Shown: positions 13,085 through 24,690 of the stretch, piece after piece
Numbering within the stretch: the first letter of the stretch is position 1
Layout of the letters: every line of letters begins with the position of its first letter
Source: Sipunculus nudus
Taxonomy: Eukaryota; Annelida; Sipuncula; Golfingiida; Sipunculidae
Length of the DNA stretch: 64,000 nt
Reading direction: 5' to 3'
Assembly: GCA_026874595.1 (NCBI GenBank)
Contig: CM049318.1
Span: forward strand, 54,761,250-54,825,249
Position numbers and translations under genes: made by a program
The notes under the pieces: model-generated
Told to the model about the DNA's origin: nothing
What the model saw: the letters and a program-made list of their open reading frames with translations, nothing else
Database searches by the model: none

Positions 13085-13222
13085 ACATTTATCAGATTTA
13101 CATATAGGCCTTATGTAGAATTATATTAAGAAGACATAGGAAGAGGTTTTGATTTTCATTATTTTATACAATTAAACGGGATATACAATTATATGAAATT
13201 CATTTAAGCAGGACCGACTGTA

Positions 13223-15085
13223 CTTAGGCCTACATGATTCGAACTAGGATCGGTTTATGCACATTTAGAATTCATATAGTCATTTCAAACGTGGTTGGTA
13301 GCAGGGACTCTAGAACAACAATGTAAAAGGATAATAATGTATTAGTTTCCACCTGCTGTCCATGAAGTTTCATTTATTGTATATGTATTCATGTAAGTTC
13401 TGTTGCAGAAACAAGTTGGGTTTCTCCCTATTAGAGTGACCGTGTTCAGTGTAAATTATTATGAGGAATGACCGGGTTTTTAGCAAACGCAAGGTTTAGG
13501 GGGTAAATGTTTGTGAGATTCGCCTGGTATTTAAAACATTTTAAAATATTTTCAAACCTCATTATGAAAAGCGTTTCTTTGGGTCGTTACAGTAAAATTA
13601 AGATTATTGTAGCCGCTTTGTGTCGTCACTGGTAGTGCGTTTCATCAGTCTGGCTACCCGCGGTGATATGTTTCAAAGCATTGGTTGACTTGTGACGTCA
13701 TGCCAGAGACGCTTGTACATTTCAGTCACGCTCTGGGAGAAGGAATGCTGGACATGTGTGATGGCTTGATGTTCGCTGGAAGGTTCACCGCAAAATATAG
13801 ATGTACCTGATAGTCCGGTAGCCAAAGGTCATTTTTTTGTCTAACCTTGTTTTATGTTCTTAAGTTTTTTCTTTGTGGATTTTGTTTGCCCACATATCAG
13901 GTGTGAAAAGTATGTTGGTTGGCCCGCTGTCAGCCTTGGGCAATTTTTGCTAATTAGCATAAAACAAAATGGCCGCCAAAATAATGCGAAAATAGCAAAA
14001 ATTCCATAATTACCTTTACATTTGACATAGAGGGTCATCCAATACATGAATTCTGGGGTATTATGACCCAGAGAATTCATTTTGGTATTGTTTTAGTTAT
14101 AATGGCCACCATTTTCAATGTAGCTGTTCTCCCATTTGAAAAAAAAACCTGTAAATATACTGAATACATGATTTGTTTAGTACGTATGTTCCAAAGCATT
14201 CTGCAGGTCGAGGGTAATAAAATAAACCAATTAAACACTCAAGTATAGATGAAGATGAGATGATCAAACGTTCTAGAAAACACCTGTTTTACATCGTCAA
14301 AATAAAATGCTTTTTTATAACTTATGTATGACATTCATAATGAAACAATAAGAACGAAAAAACCGTTTTTATTTCCCCCCTTGTGTCACGACGAGGCTCG
14401 ATATTTACAACTTATACGAGATTTTACTTAGTTGAAGGGGGATTATGTGAGCATAATTTGGGTCCATTTAAATCAAAACAGGACCTTTACGGAAATTCAT
14501 CCTTATTCGTGGCAAATGAAACAGTTGTGTGTGTTTGCATACAATATTAAAGGGACATACATAACAAAAGTTTATGTAAATTTTTGTAGAGTGTATTATG
14601 AAGGGTGTACATACGAACGGACAAGGCTGTCACATGCATGGAAAACTAACTGGTCTCTCAAGAATATTTATATATGATTACAGCGGGTCGAAAAGCATTT
14701 CAGACAGCTGGGTCATACTTGAAATCTCTCCCCTTCTCCATGACTTTCATGCAGTCTTTACATATTTTGTCAAAGGTTATCCAACTGTGGACTTCCATAT
14801 GTGGCCGCTAACATTCATTTGTAAAATATCTAGGACGGGGAACGGTTGTATATTTTTGTGACGTAGGTCTGAATCGAATAACAGATGCATGTGCACCACG
14901 AGTAAAAAAGGGCCAAATATAAATGTTCATGTTCATGTTAAACAAAAGTATAAAGAAAATAAATCCCCCGATGTGTACCACGTTTAAACTGCTTGCCGCC
15001 ATATTTTTTTTTTACCCACACTGGTCAAAAGCTCATAGCTAATCTATCCTCCTTTACTAGAGAGCAGGGATCTCCGGACACGCGT
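13223..15085. other. No gene recognised
   Basis: Short open frames on both strands (13841-15002) have no domain signature and no convincing splice context. No element ends were found. Confidence 0.4.
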
Positions 15086-15090
15086 ATCGA

Positions 15091-15612
15091 CCTATCCATC
15101 ATAGCCAAAATGCTCCGCCCTTTTAACTTATTATTATAATAAGGATCGAGCCCCCAAAACGCTCCTACGCAGGTCTTCCATAATCATGGTAGCAAGAGTT
15201 GCTTACAACATATAATAATGACGTCACAAAGGTCGATGACGCATGACGTCGTATTGACTGACGTCATCAACTGGTATCGACTGACCATTAATTGTTTACT
15301 ATATTGTATTCATTATGAACTGTCTTGCAATATTTTGGATTATTTGTCTCAAACGAATTGACCTTTCCACCAGAGCCCAAATGCTCCGCCCTTTTAACCT
15401 AATTATTACAATGAGCCCCGAAAACGCTCCTTCACAGGTGGTCTTCCATGCCCTGGGTAGCGAGAGCAGGCTCACAATATAATAATGACGTCACAAAGGT
15501 TAATGGCGCATGACGTCGTATTGACTAACGTCATCAACTGGTATCGCTGTTCTCATATCGCAGTCATTATGAATTGTTTTTGCAATATTTTGGATCATTT
15601 GTCTCATAAGAA
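15091..15612. repeat. Tandem duplication, ~271 bp unit, with CRE-like sites
   Basis: The two units begin CCTATCCATC (15091) and CCTTTCCACC (15362). They share ATGCTCCGCCCTTTTAAC, ATAATAATGACGTCACAAAGG, GCATGACGTCGTATTGACT and GCAATATTTTGGAT. Perfect palindromes TGACGTCA lie at 15219-15226, 15259-15266 and 15486-15493, with near matches beside them. Sequence downstream to about 15970 belongs to the same family, because it is matched by a diverged copy at 54541-55130. Confidence 0.85.
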
Positions 15613-15975
15613 TTACGTTCCAGGTAAGAAATTATTATTCACTCGGAGGAATGACTCCTGCAGCCAAGCCTAGAATTTTTTTTCTGTCTCCTTTGAATAA
15701 AAAAAATATCCAGAAAAACATGCCGACCTGGGTAGTGCCTACTGGTACAGACTAGGCCTACATGTGTTCTGTTTGACAGAGCTCTGTCAAATTATGCAAA
15801 ATTTTGTTTTTGTCAGATGATTGACGCTTTACAATGTTCAAGGTCACCTGATTGGTTGCTCGTTAGTCCAATGCTTATGATTATTCATTGAATGAATATG
15901 CGATTAAGGCCATATAGAGTTCATGGCTATAGGTCAATTACGTGCCAGGTGAGACATTACTTGTCCGTTACATAC
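15613..15975. repeat. Downstream half of the CRE-type dispersed repeat
   Basis: It shares several blocks in the same order with 54840-55130: CTGGTACAnACTA, GTTCTGTTTG, CATGATTATTCATTGAAT-like, AATATGC and AGAGTTCATGG. No coding potential is visible. Confidence 0.6.
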
Positions 15976-16790
15976 CTTGAAGTGTTTAGCTTCTGTTTAT
16001 TAATTTAAATGTGTGGCTTCATCTCACCCCATAAGATGGATTTATATTTTTACAAGACCTGTCTTTTTGAAATAAGCAAAATTATGCATTATAGCGTGTA
16101 CATATATATTTTGTTAGAATTAAATGTACAACAATGCAATTATCTGGAATAATTATATATGGATCGTTCAAAATTTGCTCAGGACGCTAGGGATCCTCCA
16201 AAAGTTCATGGCGCCCTCCCGGACTCTCCAAATTTAGGGATATCGCAAGCCATGACAACCCATATATATACCCTAACCAGCAAATTTAGCATGCATCATG
16301 AATATATTTTTATAACGCTTTTAATGTCAGTGATTTGTGCTAATTGTGAAATTAGAATGAAGCTTTAAATAAAATGTATTCTTTTAAGCAACAAATTATC
16401 AAGAGATCAGGAATAACGATATTTTCTGGGCCATACTTTATATAAAACGGTTATAATTTTTAACCTGCAGCCATCCCCGCCCAGCAAATTCTTTGAATCA
16501 GGTCGGCCCACCCTGCACATTTCGATTTATATTCTAACCACCATGACATACACAGTAACACAAAATATTCCACTGTTGTAAAATCATTTATCAAGATTGT
16601 GATTTTAAATTTGTCATTAAAAAATCAAGTATAGATGAATATATTACATATATTGCACGTTTTGCTGTGTATGTGATATTTGGTTTTGTTAAATATATGA
16701 ACAAATATATGCAATGAAAAACAATTATGTAGACTAAATGCAGAATAAAAAAAACTTACAATTAAACTTTAATTTTAACGATATTTTAAT
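15976..16790. other. No gene recognised
   Basis: AT-rich sequence with no exon or element boundary that I can support. Confidence 0.4.
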
Positions 16791-16795
16791 AAATG

Positions 16796-16912
16796 GATCG
16801 GACTGCTTGGACCGGTCCACCAAATTGCAAGGACCGGTCCACCTACAGCTGGACCGGACCACATGTGATGGACCGGACCACCAGGGGGTGGTGCGTCCGG
16901 TCCGCACCGCTA
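16796..16912. repeat. GGACCGGTCC palindrome cluster
   Basis: GGACCGGTCCACC-type units occur near 16809, 16832, 16851 and 16871, and an inverted GTCCGGTCCG lies near 16895. Some are the perfect palindrome GGACCGGTCC and others are GGACCGGACC. The island is GC-rich in a very AT-rich region. Confidence 0.75.
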
Positions 16913-17075
16913 ATAACAACCAATGTTCAATCGGTTACACTTATAAAGTTATCTGAATAAAATAATGATTTTTTTTTTATTTCAGTGATTACTTTTCAGC
17001 AGTGTTTATACATGAATAAGTAGTTTGATGTAGCCGGCAATGGTCAGTGACCAGTGATCCTTTTTTTTTCTACAT

Positions 17076-17285
17076 CAGGGGCGGATCCATGATTTGGGAA
17101 AAGCGGGGGTCCAACCCAGGAGGACTAATGAAACCCTAAAAAAAGGTCCCTTGGTCTGGAAAAGAGGGGGTCCAGGCCGCAAAATTTTGTCTGAAGCCCT
17201 TACAAAACGTTGTTTCTGATGAAAAAAGGGGGAGGGGGTCCGGACCCCCTGGACCCCCCCCCCCCCCCCCTTGGATCCGCTTCTG
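17076..17285. mobile_element. 210 bp MITE with GCGGATCC ends
   Basis: The ends are CAGGGGCGGATCCA on the left and, reverse complemented on the right, CAGAAGCGGATCCA. TACAT flanks both sides (17071-17075 and 17286-17290), a perfect 5 bp duplication. The interior is G/C-homopolymer rich, with a run of about 18 C near 17253-17270. Open frames across it are not genes. The superfamily is uncertain. Confidence 0.75.
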
Positions 17286-17932
17286 TACATGCACCCAGAA
17301 CCAAGCGTCCAAAAGACACAAGCGCTTACCCTCGCGTTCGTGAAAGCCCTTGGTGATAGAAGTCACACAAGCAAAAAAAACTATAGGCGCTGCCGCCTGT
17401 GGCCTTTGCATATTTATTTCGAATCCCGAGGAATTTGGCACTATTTTGTAAATTTCTATCACAGTACCGTCTATCAGAAACTACGCCAGTGTATCCATTG
17501 AACTACGCTGTAGGAAAAACCCGCAGCGAACGAACCAGGCCGAAGTCGCGGACCTGTTGCAACTAAAGAACAGATAATATGCACATAAGCTTAATTAGTG
17601 TTTCAGTACATACTTTTACAAAAATAATGGACAATTCCTTTATTACAATGTGATTACAATCCCGAACTGAGTCAGGTATGTGTAATCTTGTAATTAACAC
17701 ACGGTGAGACGGATGTCAGGGTACAGTATAGGATCATCTGATTGTAATGGCCCTGACGTTATAACTCCTGAGTACTGATACATCTTGCTGTGTAGTAACA
17801 ATGGAAATTGCATTTGTACAAATTGACAGCCCCTGGAATTCCCCGCAGGAAACTTTGATCATCTTCCTATTAATCTTTACCAGGGCCAGATGTGTAAGCG
17901 GTGGGGGGGGGGGGGGGGGAGGGGGCAGGGGT

Positions 17933-18625
17933 CAGGGTTGGGGTCAAATACAGTATGCCAAAAACAAATACGAATATAAATACGAGAGCTGTTCTCCTCC
18001 AATTACAAATATAAATAAAGGTCTGTGAGGCTAAAAACAAATACAAATACAAATACAAATACAAATACAGAACATCAAATACAAATACGCAAATGTAGGT
18101 TATACAGAATATTTATTAATTTCCAGCACCATAAATATTCATAATGTCTACCCGTACCGATACTACTTGTGTACTTTTAGAGATCAGAGTCCTTCTATAT
18201 TCAACAAAGTTTTAAAATAAAAATCCTGTTGCAACACAGGAACATAAATTTCTGAAACCTACTGTCTGAAAGACGTCATTATTCCAGAAAGTCTAAATAA
18301 ATTCCCTGTTGCAACGGAGGAATATGAGTCTCTCAAACCTGCAGCGCTCAAGACGGATACTTGCCCAGCAACACTAAATATCCATTCTACTGGTGCAGAA
18401 GATGCAGGTGTCGCCAAAACACCATAGCAAGTTGGACCAGCTGTGGGAATTCTGTGCAGTGCTGCCGCCATAAGAAGAGGGACTCTGCCTTGTATTTGAT
18501 CAAATACATCAAATATTGAGATCAAATACAAATACAAATATTATCATTTTGCACATTACAAATCCAAATGCAAATACACACTTTGACTGTATTTAAATAC
18601 AAATACATATTTGATCCCAACCCTG
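17933..18625. mobile_element. hAT-type element, 693 bp
   Basis: The left end CAGGGTTGGGGTCAAATA and the right end, reverse complemented, CAGGGTTGGGATCAAATA differ at one base in 18. The flanks are GCAGGGGT (17925-17932) and GCAGAGGT (18626-18633), an 8 bp duplication with one difference. CAGGG ends with 8 bp duplication are typical of hAT transposons. Both arms are filled by ACAAAT hexamer arrays, and the centre carries a remnant of a hAT transposase on the minus strand. It is an internally deleted hAT. Confidence 0.85.
18259..18537 (-). pseudogene. hAT transposase C-terminal (dimerisation) remnant
   Basis: A 92-codon minus-strand frame in the middle of the hAT element. Residues 44-62, PASSAPVEWIFSVAGQVSV, match the hAT C-terminal dimerisation signature, in which a small-residue run is followed by SAPxER-x-FS-x-AG. 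The conserved Arg after Glu is Trp here. The preceding VLATPA and following LSAAGLRDS also fit the family pattern. The RNase H-like catalytic core and the BED zinc finger are absent. The frame runs into ACAAAT-type repeats at its start, so only this fragment survived. It is not functional as a transposase. Confidence 0.75.
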
Positions 18626-18709
18626 GCAGAGGTAAGAGGGCGCCCTAATAAACTTTTTTATTTTACATGAATTTTAAAAATGGTTATTAAACTTATCGAG
18701 GCACTCTCC

Positions 18710-18905
18710 ATGCCTCAGATGATGTCGTTCAGTAGACTGAGGAGGTATCGGAAAAAGGGAGAACCCTGAGAAAACCACCGGCCTTGGACGGTCAACCACA
18801 ACCCATTCTCATGCATGGCCACACCGGGGATCGAACCAGGATCGCCAGCGGAGAGAGCAAAACGTTTTACTCCTCGACTGTCCAGGTCCCTGGATATATC
18901 CACAT
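18710..18905 (-). mobile_element. tRNA-derived SINE fragment
   Basis: Read on the minus strand, the unit begins GGGACCTGGACAGTCGAGG (near 18895) and contains the RNA polymerase III B box GGTTCGATCCC (18827-18837). A conserved-looking body follows, including GTGGTTTTCTCAGGGTTCTC. The first ~70 bases have tRNA-like spacing of A and B boxes, but they cannot fold as a complete tRNA, so this is a SINE head and not a tRNA gene. Similar bodies are widespread in marine invertebrate SINEs (recollection, not a search). Confidence 0.65.
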
Positions 18906-18909
18906 ATTT

Positions 18910-21869
18910 TGGAACTGTGCTCTCTATGCATTACATTTTGACAACTCTTTCAGTTATAATTTATTAAGCACACATTATTTCTTACTTTTTATACTGATTA
19001 TTTTCTCTTCAATCTTCATGAATCTTCTGGATTATTAAAGATGTCAGTGAGAATTTTCCAGACATTTTCCAAAATAAAGACAGAGAGTCATGTGTATTAA
19101 ACGCATTTTATGTTCAGAAGAATCTGCCCTCAGCAACATTTTGAATTTCAGGATAAAGATAATAGATGGATTGAACAGAATAGGAGAAAGCTTTGATATA
19201 ACTGTGTTACATTAAGGATTGCGAGCTTATATTGTAAATGCTAAAAGGATAGGGCTTCATGTGTATCAGTTTTCCTGAATCTGCAAAAAAAATATCTGAT
19301 ATAAAAGTCTGTGGATGATGATGGAAACTGGAAGACAATGGAAAATACATAAGAAGAGTAATGTATGAATCACATATATATATTTTTTGGATAGCATTAA
19401 AACAGGCCGTTCTTGAATTCTGGAGAGAAGGGTTCGTATATAGGGTATAAACTAGTGGCAGCCTGCAACCCACATGTCGATTTTTAATTAACTAAAGACG
19501 GTAAGGTGGCACTGCAAGCTATTGGGTTCGCATTAATTCTATAGTATATGCAGATGTGCGCGCCATTTCCAGTACTACTTTTTTATTTTCATCTTCCTAT
19601 TGAACTGTCGTTTTCCCAAGGTAAGACAAAAATTGCGTTATTATGTTGGGGGAAATAATATATATTATATTCACGGTCGACTTAAGTGTATTAATGCAGC
19701 AGATATTGATAACGAAACTTGTTTTACTCGTAAAGTTTGTTTCTGCGTCTGTCTAACGGCTTGACAGCTTCGTTTAAATAGTTGCCATAGAGAAGAAAGG
19801 AGGTAATTAATGTAATTAACTTTGTGATTCTTTAGTAACAACATGTTTCTTCATTTTTTAGCAAATATAACAAGACATATGAACCTCTGGTGTCAAATAC
19901 TACCATACAAAATATATTTTGATCCGACCCTTTGAATTGCTGTTCTGTTATGACTTGTATCATGACTCACAGGCCCCTATATATCAGTTTATTTTAGAAG
20001 GCCTGAGTGTCATGTTGTCATGGCTAGGTATAAACAAGAACATGATGAAGGAAGTGAAGCTGACAGTGTTGGGACTGTGGTTTAGAGGCCTTGGATACAT
20101 CAAATGCTAGAAATTTATATTAGACTCTGGTGGAGAAAATACGGGAAACTCATTCAGCTCAGAAAGTATTGGATAACAGAAATCGAGAAAATATAGTATC
20201 GAGGTGAAATGGGAATACTTAGATTGGAATATATAAAAGTACCTTTAACACTCATCTTTTAGATATTAAATATAAATATTAAATAACTACATTCCTCTCA
20301 ATGATCAGTTGTATAAGTGGAATTCAAAGGAAACACCTCGATGTTCAGTGGCGAGTCCAGAAATTTCGAAAAACAAGGGGGCGCCAATATTGTTTATGTG
20401 GTTGATGGGTATTATGAGAACTCAATTCTTATTTTATAAGAAGTGAGCCGATTTTGTGCAGCTCAGTTTGGCTTGAGAAAAAAAATCCAAAAGGTAAATC
20501 TTTTATTATTTAAAAAGCCCGAAACAAATGTTCAAGTTTTGTTATAATTTTTTTTCTTGTCGCTGATAGGAAACGGTGTGATTGCTTAAGTAGGAAAGTG
20601 TTGGCTTATGAAACCACCATGATAACCAATACGTATTCGATATTTAATCACAAAATAGTTAAATGTATAATGGGTGCAATATATCACACGTAAAATAGAT
20701 ACATGTTTAAATAAAACGGCTGCTTTGTAACATCGTCAAATTAATAGACTTTCAGGTCCGTTTAAGCCAGCCGACATTTTGCAAACCGAGTCGAGTTTCG
20801 TCCGAGTCGAGCCACGAAACCCGACTTACTACTAAAGTCGGCTGTCTTTTTGTCCAAGCCAGCCGCATTTGTGTAGCTAACACGGCTCCGGGCTCTATTT
20901 AGGACACGTGGCTGTATTTATTTTCCCTATATTACATCTATAAAACACCTGAGGTTTGGGCCTCTTTTAAATAATTTTCAAAATAAATTCTGATATTAAA
21001 CTTTTTTTTACCTGAGAATTTGTTGTTTCTTCAGTCAAACTAGACCAAGAAAAAGGGGGCTTGTGTATCTCCTTTTTTAACCATCCTGGCCCGAATGCAG
21101 TGAAGCCCAAAATACCCCACCAAGCAGTCCCAAACAAGCATTTGGACAACATCTCTTTGATTGGCCATAGATTAAAAAAAATTGACCAATACTGTCAATT
21201 TTATTGGAAATTATGCTTAACATACTTACAAATCAAACAATGGGATGTTTTTGATGCTCCACCACATGATGGCTAGAGCCAACCAGAGAAAGCCAGACCA
21301 TTCACTACTCTCCTTCAGGTTCAGGTGACCCCAGGTCATGTAAACAAATAGGACCATGTGATCTTTAGTAATATCCACTGGTACAGCCCTGTGTATGACA
21401 GAGTTCTTAACCTCGTTTGACCCACAGTTGACCTGAGATATAGGATTTCAAAAGCCTCGGTATTGCCATGCTTCTCTCGCACTTGCAACTGGTGACTGGA
21501 AGTGTTGCAAATATTTTCAACACTGTCTTGACATTATTTCATCACGAAATTTTTGCAACTCAATAATAGACTGAGCTGATGCTGATGCTGATGGGACACT
21601 GGCTGGAGCAAAATCTCCCGATTTGGGTTATCAGTTTTTACATAAATAAGAAATGGAAATAGAAGCAAATTTGATGCCAGCCTCACATCTACCGGCCTAT
21701 ACTAGTTTTTTTTCGAACCGGTCCGTTTTGTTTTACAGTCGGTAAAATATCCAGGTATACCGAAGTCTCGCCGGGCGGCACATACCCGCACACCTATACC
21801 TATTTAGAGAGTACATCGCCAGATTTTTCCGGCCAATTGGTCACCTGCATGTGGTTTCCTCTCCTAAAT
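18910..21869. other. No gene recognised
   Basis: AT-rich sequence. Short frames such as 19207-19473, 20967-21152 and 21061-21276 lack domain signatures, and no terminal repeats were found. Confidence 0.4.
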
Positions 21870-21873
21870 GGCT

Positions 21874-22069
21874 TGTAACATTCTTGCCCTTTGACCTGGA
21901 CCTCCGTTGGCCATGCAGGGTCGGGGCATCAACACTGATTGACAGTCAGTATAGAGATGCCCCATAACCAATCACAATGCTGGGTTTCTACCCTGCTTTC
22001 TGTAGCCTGTATTTAAGGGAGAAAAACTCAGAAACTCGCTCTCTCTTGGATCATCGAGCAGTGGACCCT
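21874..22069 (+). repeat. LTR1, 3'-truncated copy
   Basis: It begins TGTAACATTCTTGCCC like the other LTRs and runs to GCAGTGGACCC, then jumps directly into the internal TATGTGGGGAGAG segment. The intact LTR continues CCCCTATGCC and the intact internal segment is preceded by GGTACTATG, so the join lies in a shared CTATG. This is a microhomology deletion that removed the rest of LTR1 and most of the first internal region. Confidence 0.75.
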
Positions 22070-22309
22070 ATGTGGGGAGAGAACACTCCCTACCCGCCGT
22101 TGTAGCATTGGATAAACCTACCTCCCCCTCCCAACATGGGAGTTAGGGGTTGGGTAGCCGGCTAACAGACTATACACAAACTGCCAGCCATGTTTTGGTC
22201 ATATAACAAACAAACAAAAACAAACCCTCCTCTCCAAAAGCTAGATATTATGACTGCTATCGCAAAATTTTCCACTGAAGTGTAAAATTTTCCCTTTAGG
22301 GGGGAAGGA

Positions 22310-22808
22310 TGTAACATTCTTGCCCTTTGACCTGGACCTCAGTTGGCCATGCAGGGGCGGGGCATCAACACTGATTGACAGTCGATATAGAGTCGACCCA
22401 TAACCAATCACAATGCTGGGTTTCTACCCTGCTTTCTGTAGCCTGTATTTAAGGGAGAAAAACTCAGAAACTCGCTCTCTCTTGGATCATCGAGCAGTGG
22501 ACCCCTATGCCTGCCCTCTGTGGCAGGCAGAGGGTATATGGCTTCTTTTTCACCTTGGGGTTGGTTTTACGACAGTGTCGGCTACCCAGGTGAAGAGCCA
22601 CCCACTACCAAAGAGCAGTCCTTTTATCTAGCCTGGTAAGTATCTTTCTGTTTCATATACAAGTTCAGATAATAATATGCAGTCCTGATAATTTGAAGGT
22701 ATAGGCTCTAAATTTATTCCAGTAAAAAAGTGTTATTTTTTCTCTTGAAATTGTGCGAGTGCATGTTGCCCAAGCCCAATTTCCTCCCCGGATAAATAAG
22801 CAGCTACA
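22310..22808 (+). repeat. LTR2 (499 bp)
   Basis: It starts TGTAACATTC after the purine tract AGGGGGGAAGGA (22298-22309) and ends CAGCTACA, giving TG...CA ends. A TATTTAAGG TATA-like box sits near 22447. GGTAAGTATC near 22635 is a strong splice-donor match. The 72-codon frame in it is repeated unchanged in LTR3 and has no known domain. Confidence 0.8.
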
Positions 22809-22810
22809 TC

Positions 22811-22828
22811 TGGCGAGCATGTCATCGG
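22811..22828 (+). other. Putative tRNA primer-binding site (LARD-like element)
   Basis: TGGCGAGCATGTCATCGG starts two bases after LTR2. A primer-binding site opens TGG because tRNAs end CCA. The implied tRNA 3' end is ...GCTCGCCA, with a G discriminator base. The first eight bases equal those of the gypsy element's putative site at 49263-49270. Confidence 0.55.
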
Positions 22829-24168
22829 TTGTTATACTAACAGCTAGGAGACGAATTCTGGTAAATAAATTGCTTATTTTGAGTTAATTCTGGGTTTTTT
22901 AGAATCAGAGTTTTTTAGAATCAGAATATACATACTTAAGGGCCTTATTTTGTAAAATTCTGCTAAATTAGTGATCTATTCAAATAGAAACATAGTAAAA
23001 GCTTTAAAAATGCCTAGGTTTCATTTCTTAAGGAAGTTCCTTTTATTTAATGCATTTATTTTGTGAACCAGAAAAGGGGCTGTTTATAAATGTAGGCCCG
23101 TCTCTGTTTAAAGAACAATGCAGGTTATATAATCTGAAATAGCTAGTACAACTTTAGATTCATTTTCATAAACTCTTACTGTAACTTTCTCCTTTTTTTG
23201 GCTATGAAGCAGTGTATACATTATAGAACTGTGTATGCTTCAAATAATCATCTATTAAATTCAAAACCATTGGTAGATGTACATGCAGTAATCCCACAAT
23301 ATTGAACGTTTATTTGTACAATTTACAGTAAATACTACGGTTATTTCATGGGAATTTTCATTGTGGATAAACCAGTCATATTAGTTTACATTCTTATAAA
23401 ATGAGAGCCTTAATATCAATGTATTTCTAATTAATTCAGTCCTTAATTTAAATTAAATCCCACAGTGTTAAACTTAAATTGTGTGTTCCCACTATAAGGT
23501 TCTATATTAAAGAAAAAGAAAATAAAAAAGGGTACTATAATTATGTATATAAAATATGTGTTACTAAGATGTAAAAGCAAGAGAAATAAAACGTGCTATA
23601 TGTACCATTAGGGGATGTGTAAAACCTGTAACACGCATCTTCTTATTACATTGGGCATAAGTGTAATCCGAAAATATTTCATGCCCCCCATGCAAACAGC
23701 CAGGCAACTTATGCCTGCAATTGTATATATGTCATATTTTACTTATAATGGATGACCTTTTCTTAACAAAATTAATCAGTTGATCAGATTTATGTATATA
23801 ACAACTTTCAGGACTTGATCTAAATTAGCTGGACAATACTAAAATAAAGAGTAACAGCTAAACCTTTTATTATGCGTAGCTGTTTCTTGAATAAATGTAA
23901 CATAGCTTCTATTTTGTAAATATGAATAGATCGAACCGTAGACTTGACCATATGTATACTGTTTTACCTGTGAATGTACTTTGTTAGAAACATTAGTTAA
24001 ATAATTGATTATAGTCTAAATTGGATTGTCAGTTAAAAATATTCTATAAGCCTGCTCTAGATTTGTGTTATTGTAAAAATTCGATATTCAGTGATCTTTT
24101 TGTTGAAACCAAATGGGTTTCTTGTGTAAATTTTAGCCTACATGCTGTTTTTAAACAAGGCTTTAAAT

Positions 24169-24690
24169 TGTAACATTCTTGCCCTTTGACCTGGACCTCA
24201 GTTGGCCATGCAGGGGCGGGGTTTAAAAACCGTCTAGATTTGAGGCCAAACAGGGCATAGAATGAATACTGTTTATGAAAAGCTTACCTGAGGGTAATGT
24301 ATATACGTCTAAACACTGATCAGAGGATGATACAGTGTGCGAGTGAATCTCGCTAGATAAGTCGACCAATGGTCTTAATATTTCACCCCAGTGAGAGGGC
24401 ATGTTTCGGCCGTGCGGGGCTTAAAATACCGTCTGTATTTTGAGGCCAAACAGGGCACAGAATAAATACTGTTTATGAAAAGCTTACCTGAGGGTAAAGC
24501 ATATACGTCTAAACATTGATCAGATGATGATACAGTGTGCGAGTAAATCTCGCTGTATTAGTAGACCAGTGGTCGAAATATTAATTAGCCCAATGAGGGG
24601 GCATTTTTCAGCCAGACGGGGCTCTAAATAAATTCCGTTACAGTTGTGAGGCCAGACAGGGCACAAAGAAAATACTGTCCATTAAATCTG
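24169..24690. repeat. LTR fragment plus ~200 bp tandem repeats in the internal region
   Basis: 24169-24221 repeats the first 53 bases of the LTR, starting exactly at TGTAACATT. It is followed by three units of a ~200 bp repeat marked by GAGGCCAAACAGGGCA at 24242 and 24442 and a diverged GAGGCCAGACAGGGCA at 24648, with GAAAAGCTTACCTGAGGGTA in the first two. Confidence 0.75.

Larger units (their letters stand above)
9265..13220. mobile_element. ~4 kb element with diverged outer inverted repeats
   Basis: The left end TAGTCGGTCCCGTTTAATTG and the reverse complement of the right end, CAGTCGGTCCTGCTTAAATG, are clearly related. Both are followed by GAAT and an ATA-rich stretch. TA lies outside each (9263-9264 and 13221-13222). 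Inside are three degenerate ~170 bp repeats on the left, an inner pair of perfect 32 bp inverted repeats, and a dispersed 14-mer. No transposase is recognisable. The CAGTCGG-type ends with TA resemble the pogo/Tigger branch of Tc1/mariner. This assignment is an inference. Confidence 0.55.

Noticed and set aside
17136-17462. 108-codon glycine-rich minus-strand frame
   Set aside because: It is produced by the poly-C and G-rich interior of a 210 bp MITE.
18820-18900. Possible functional tRNA gene (B box present)
   Set aside because: No complete cloverleaf or acceptor stem can be drawn. The sequence continues into a SINE body.
22413-22631. 72-codon frame repeated exactly at 25789-26007
   Set aside because: The identity is explained by the two LTR copies. 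No known protein family and no reason to think it is translated.
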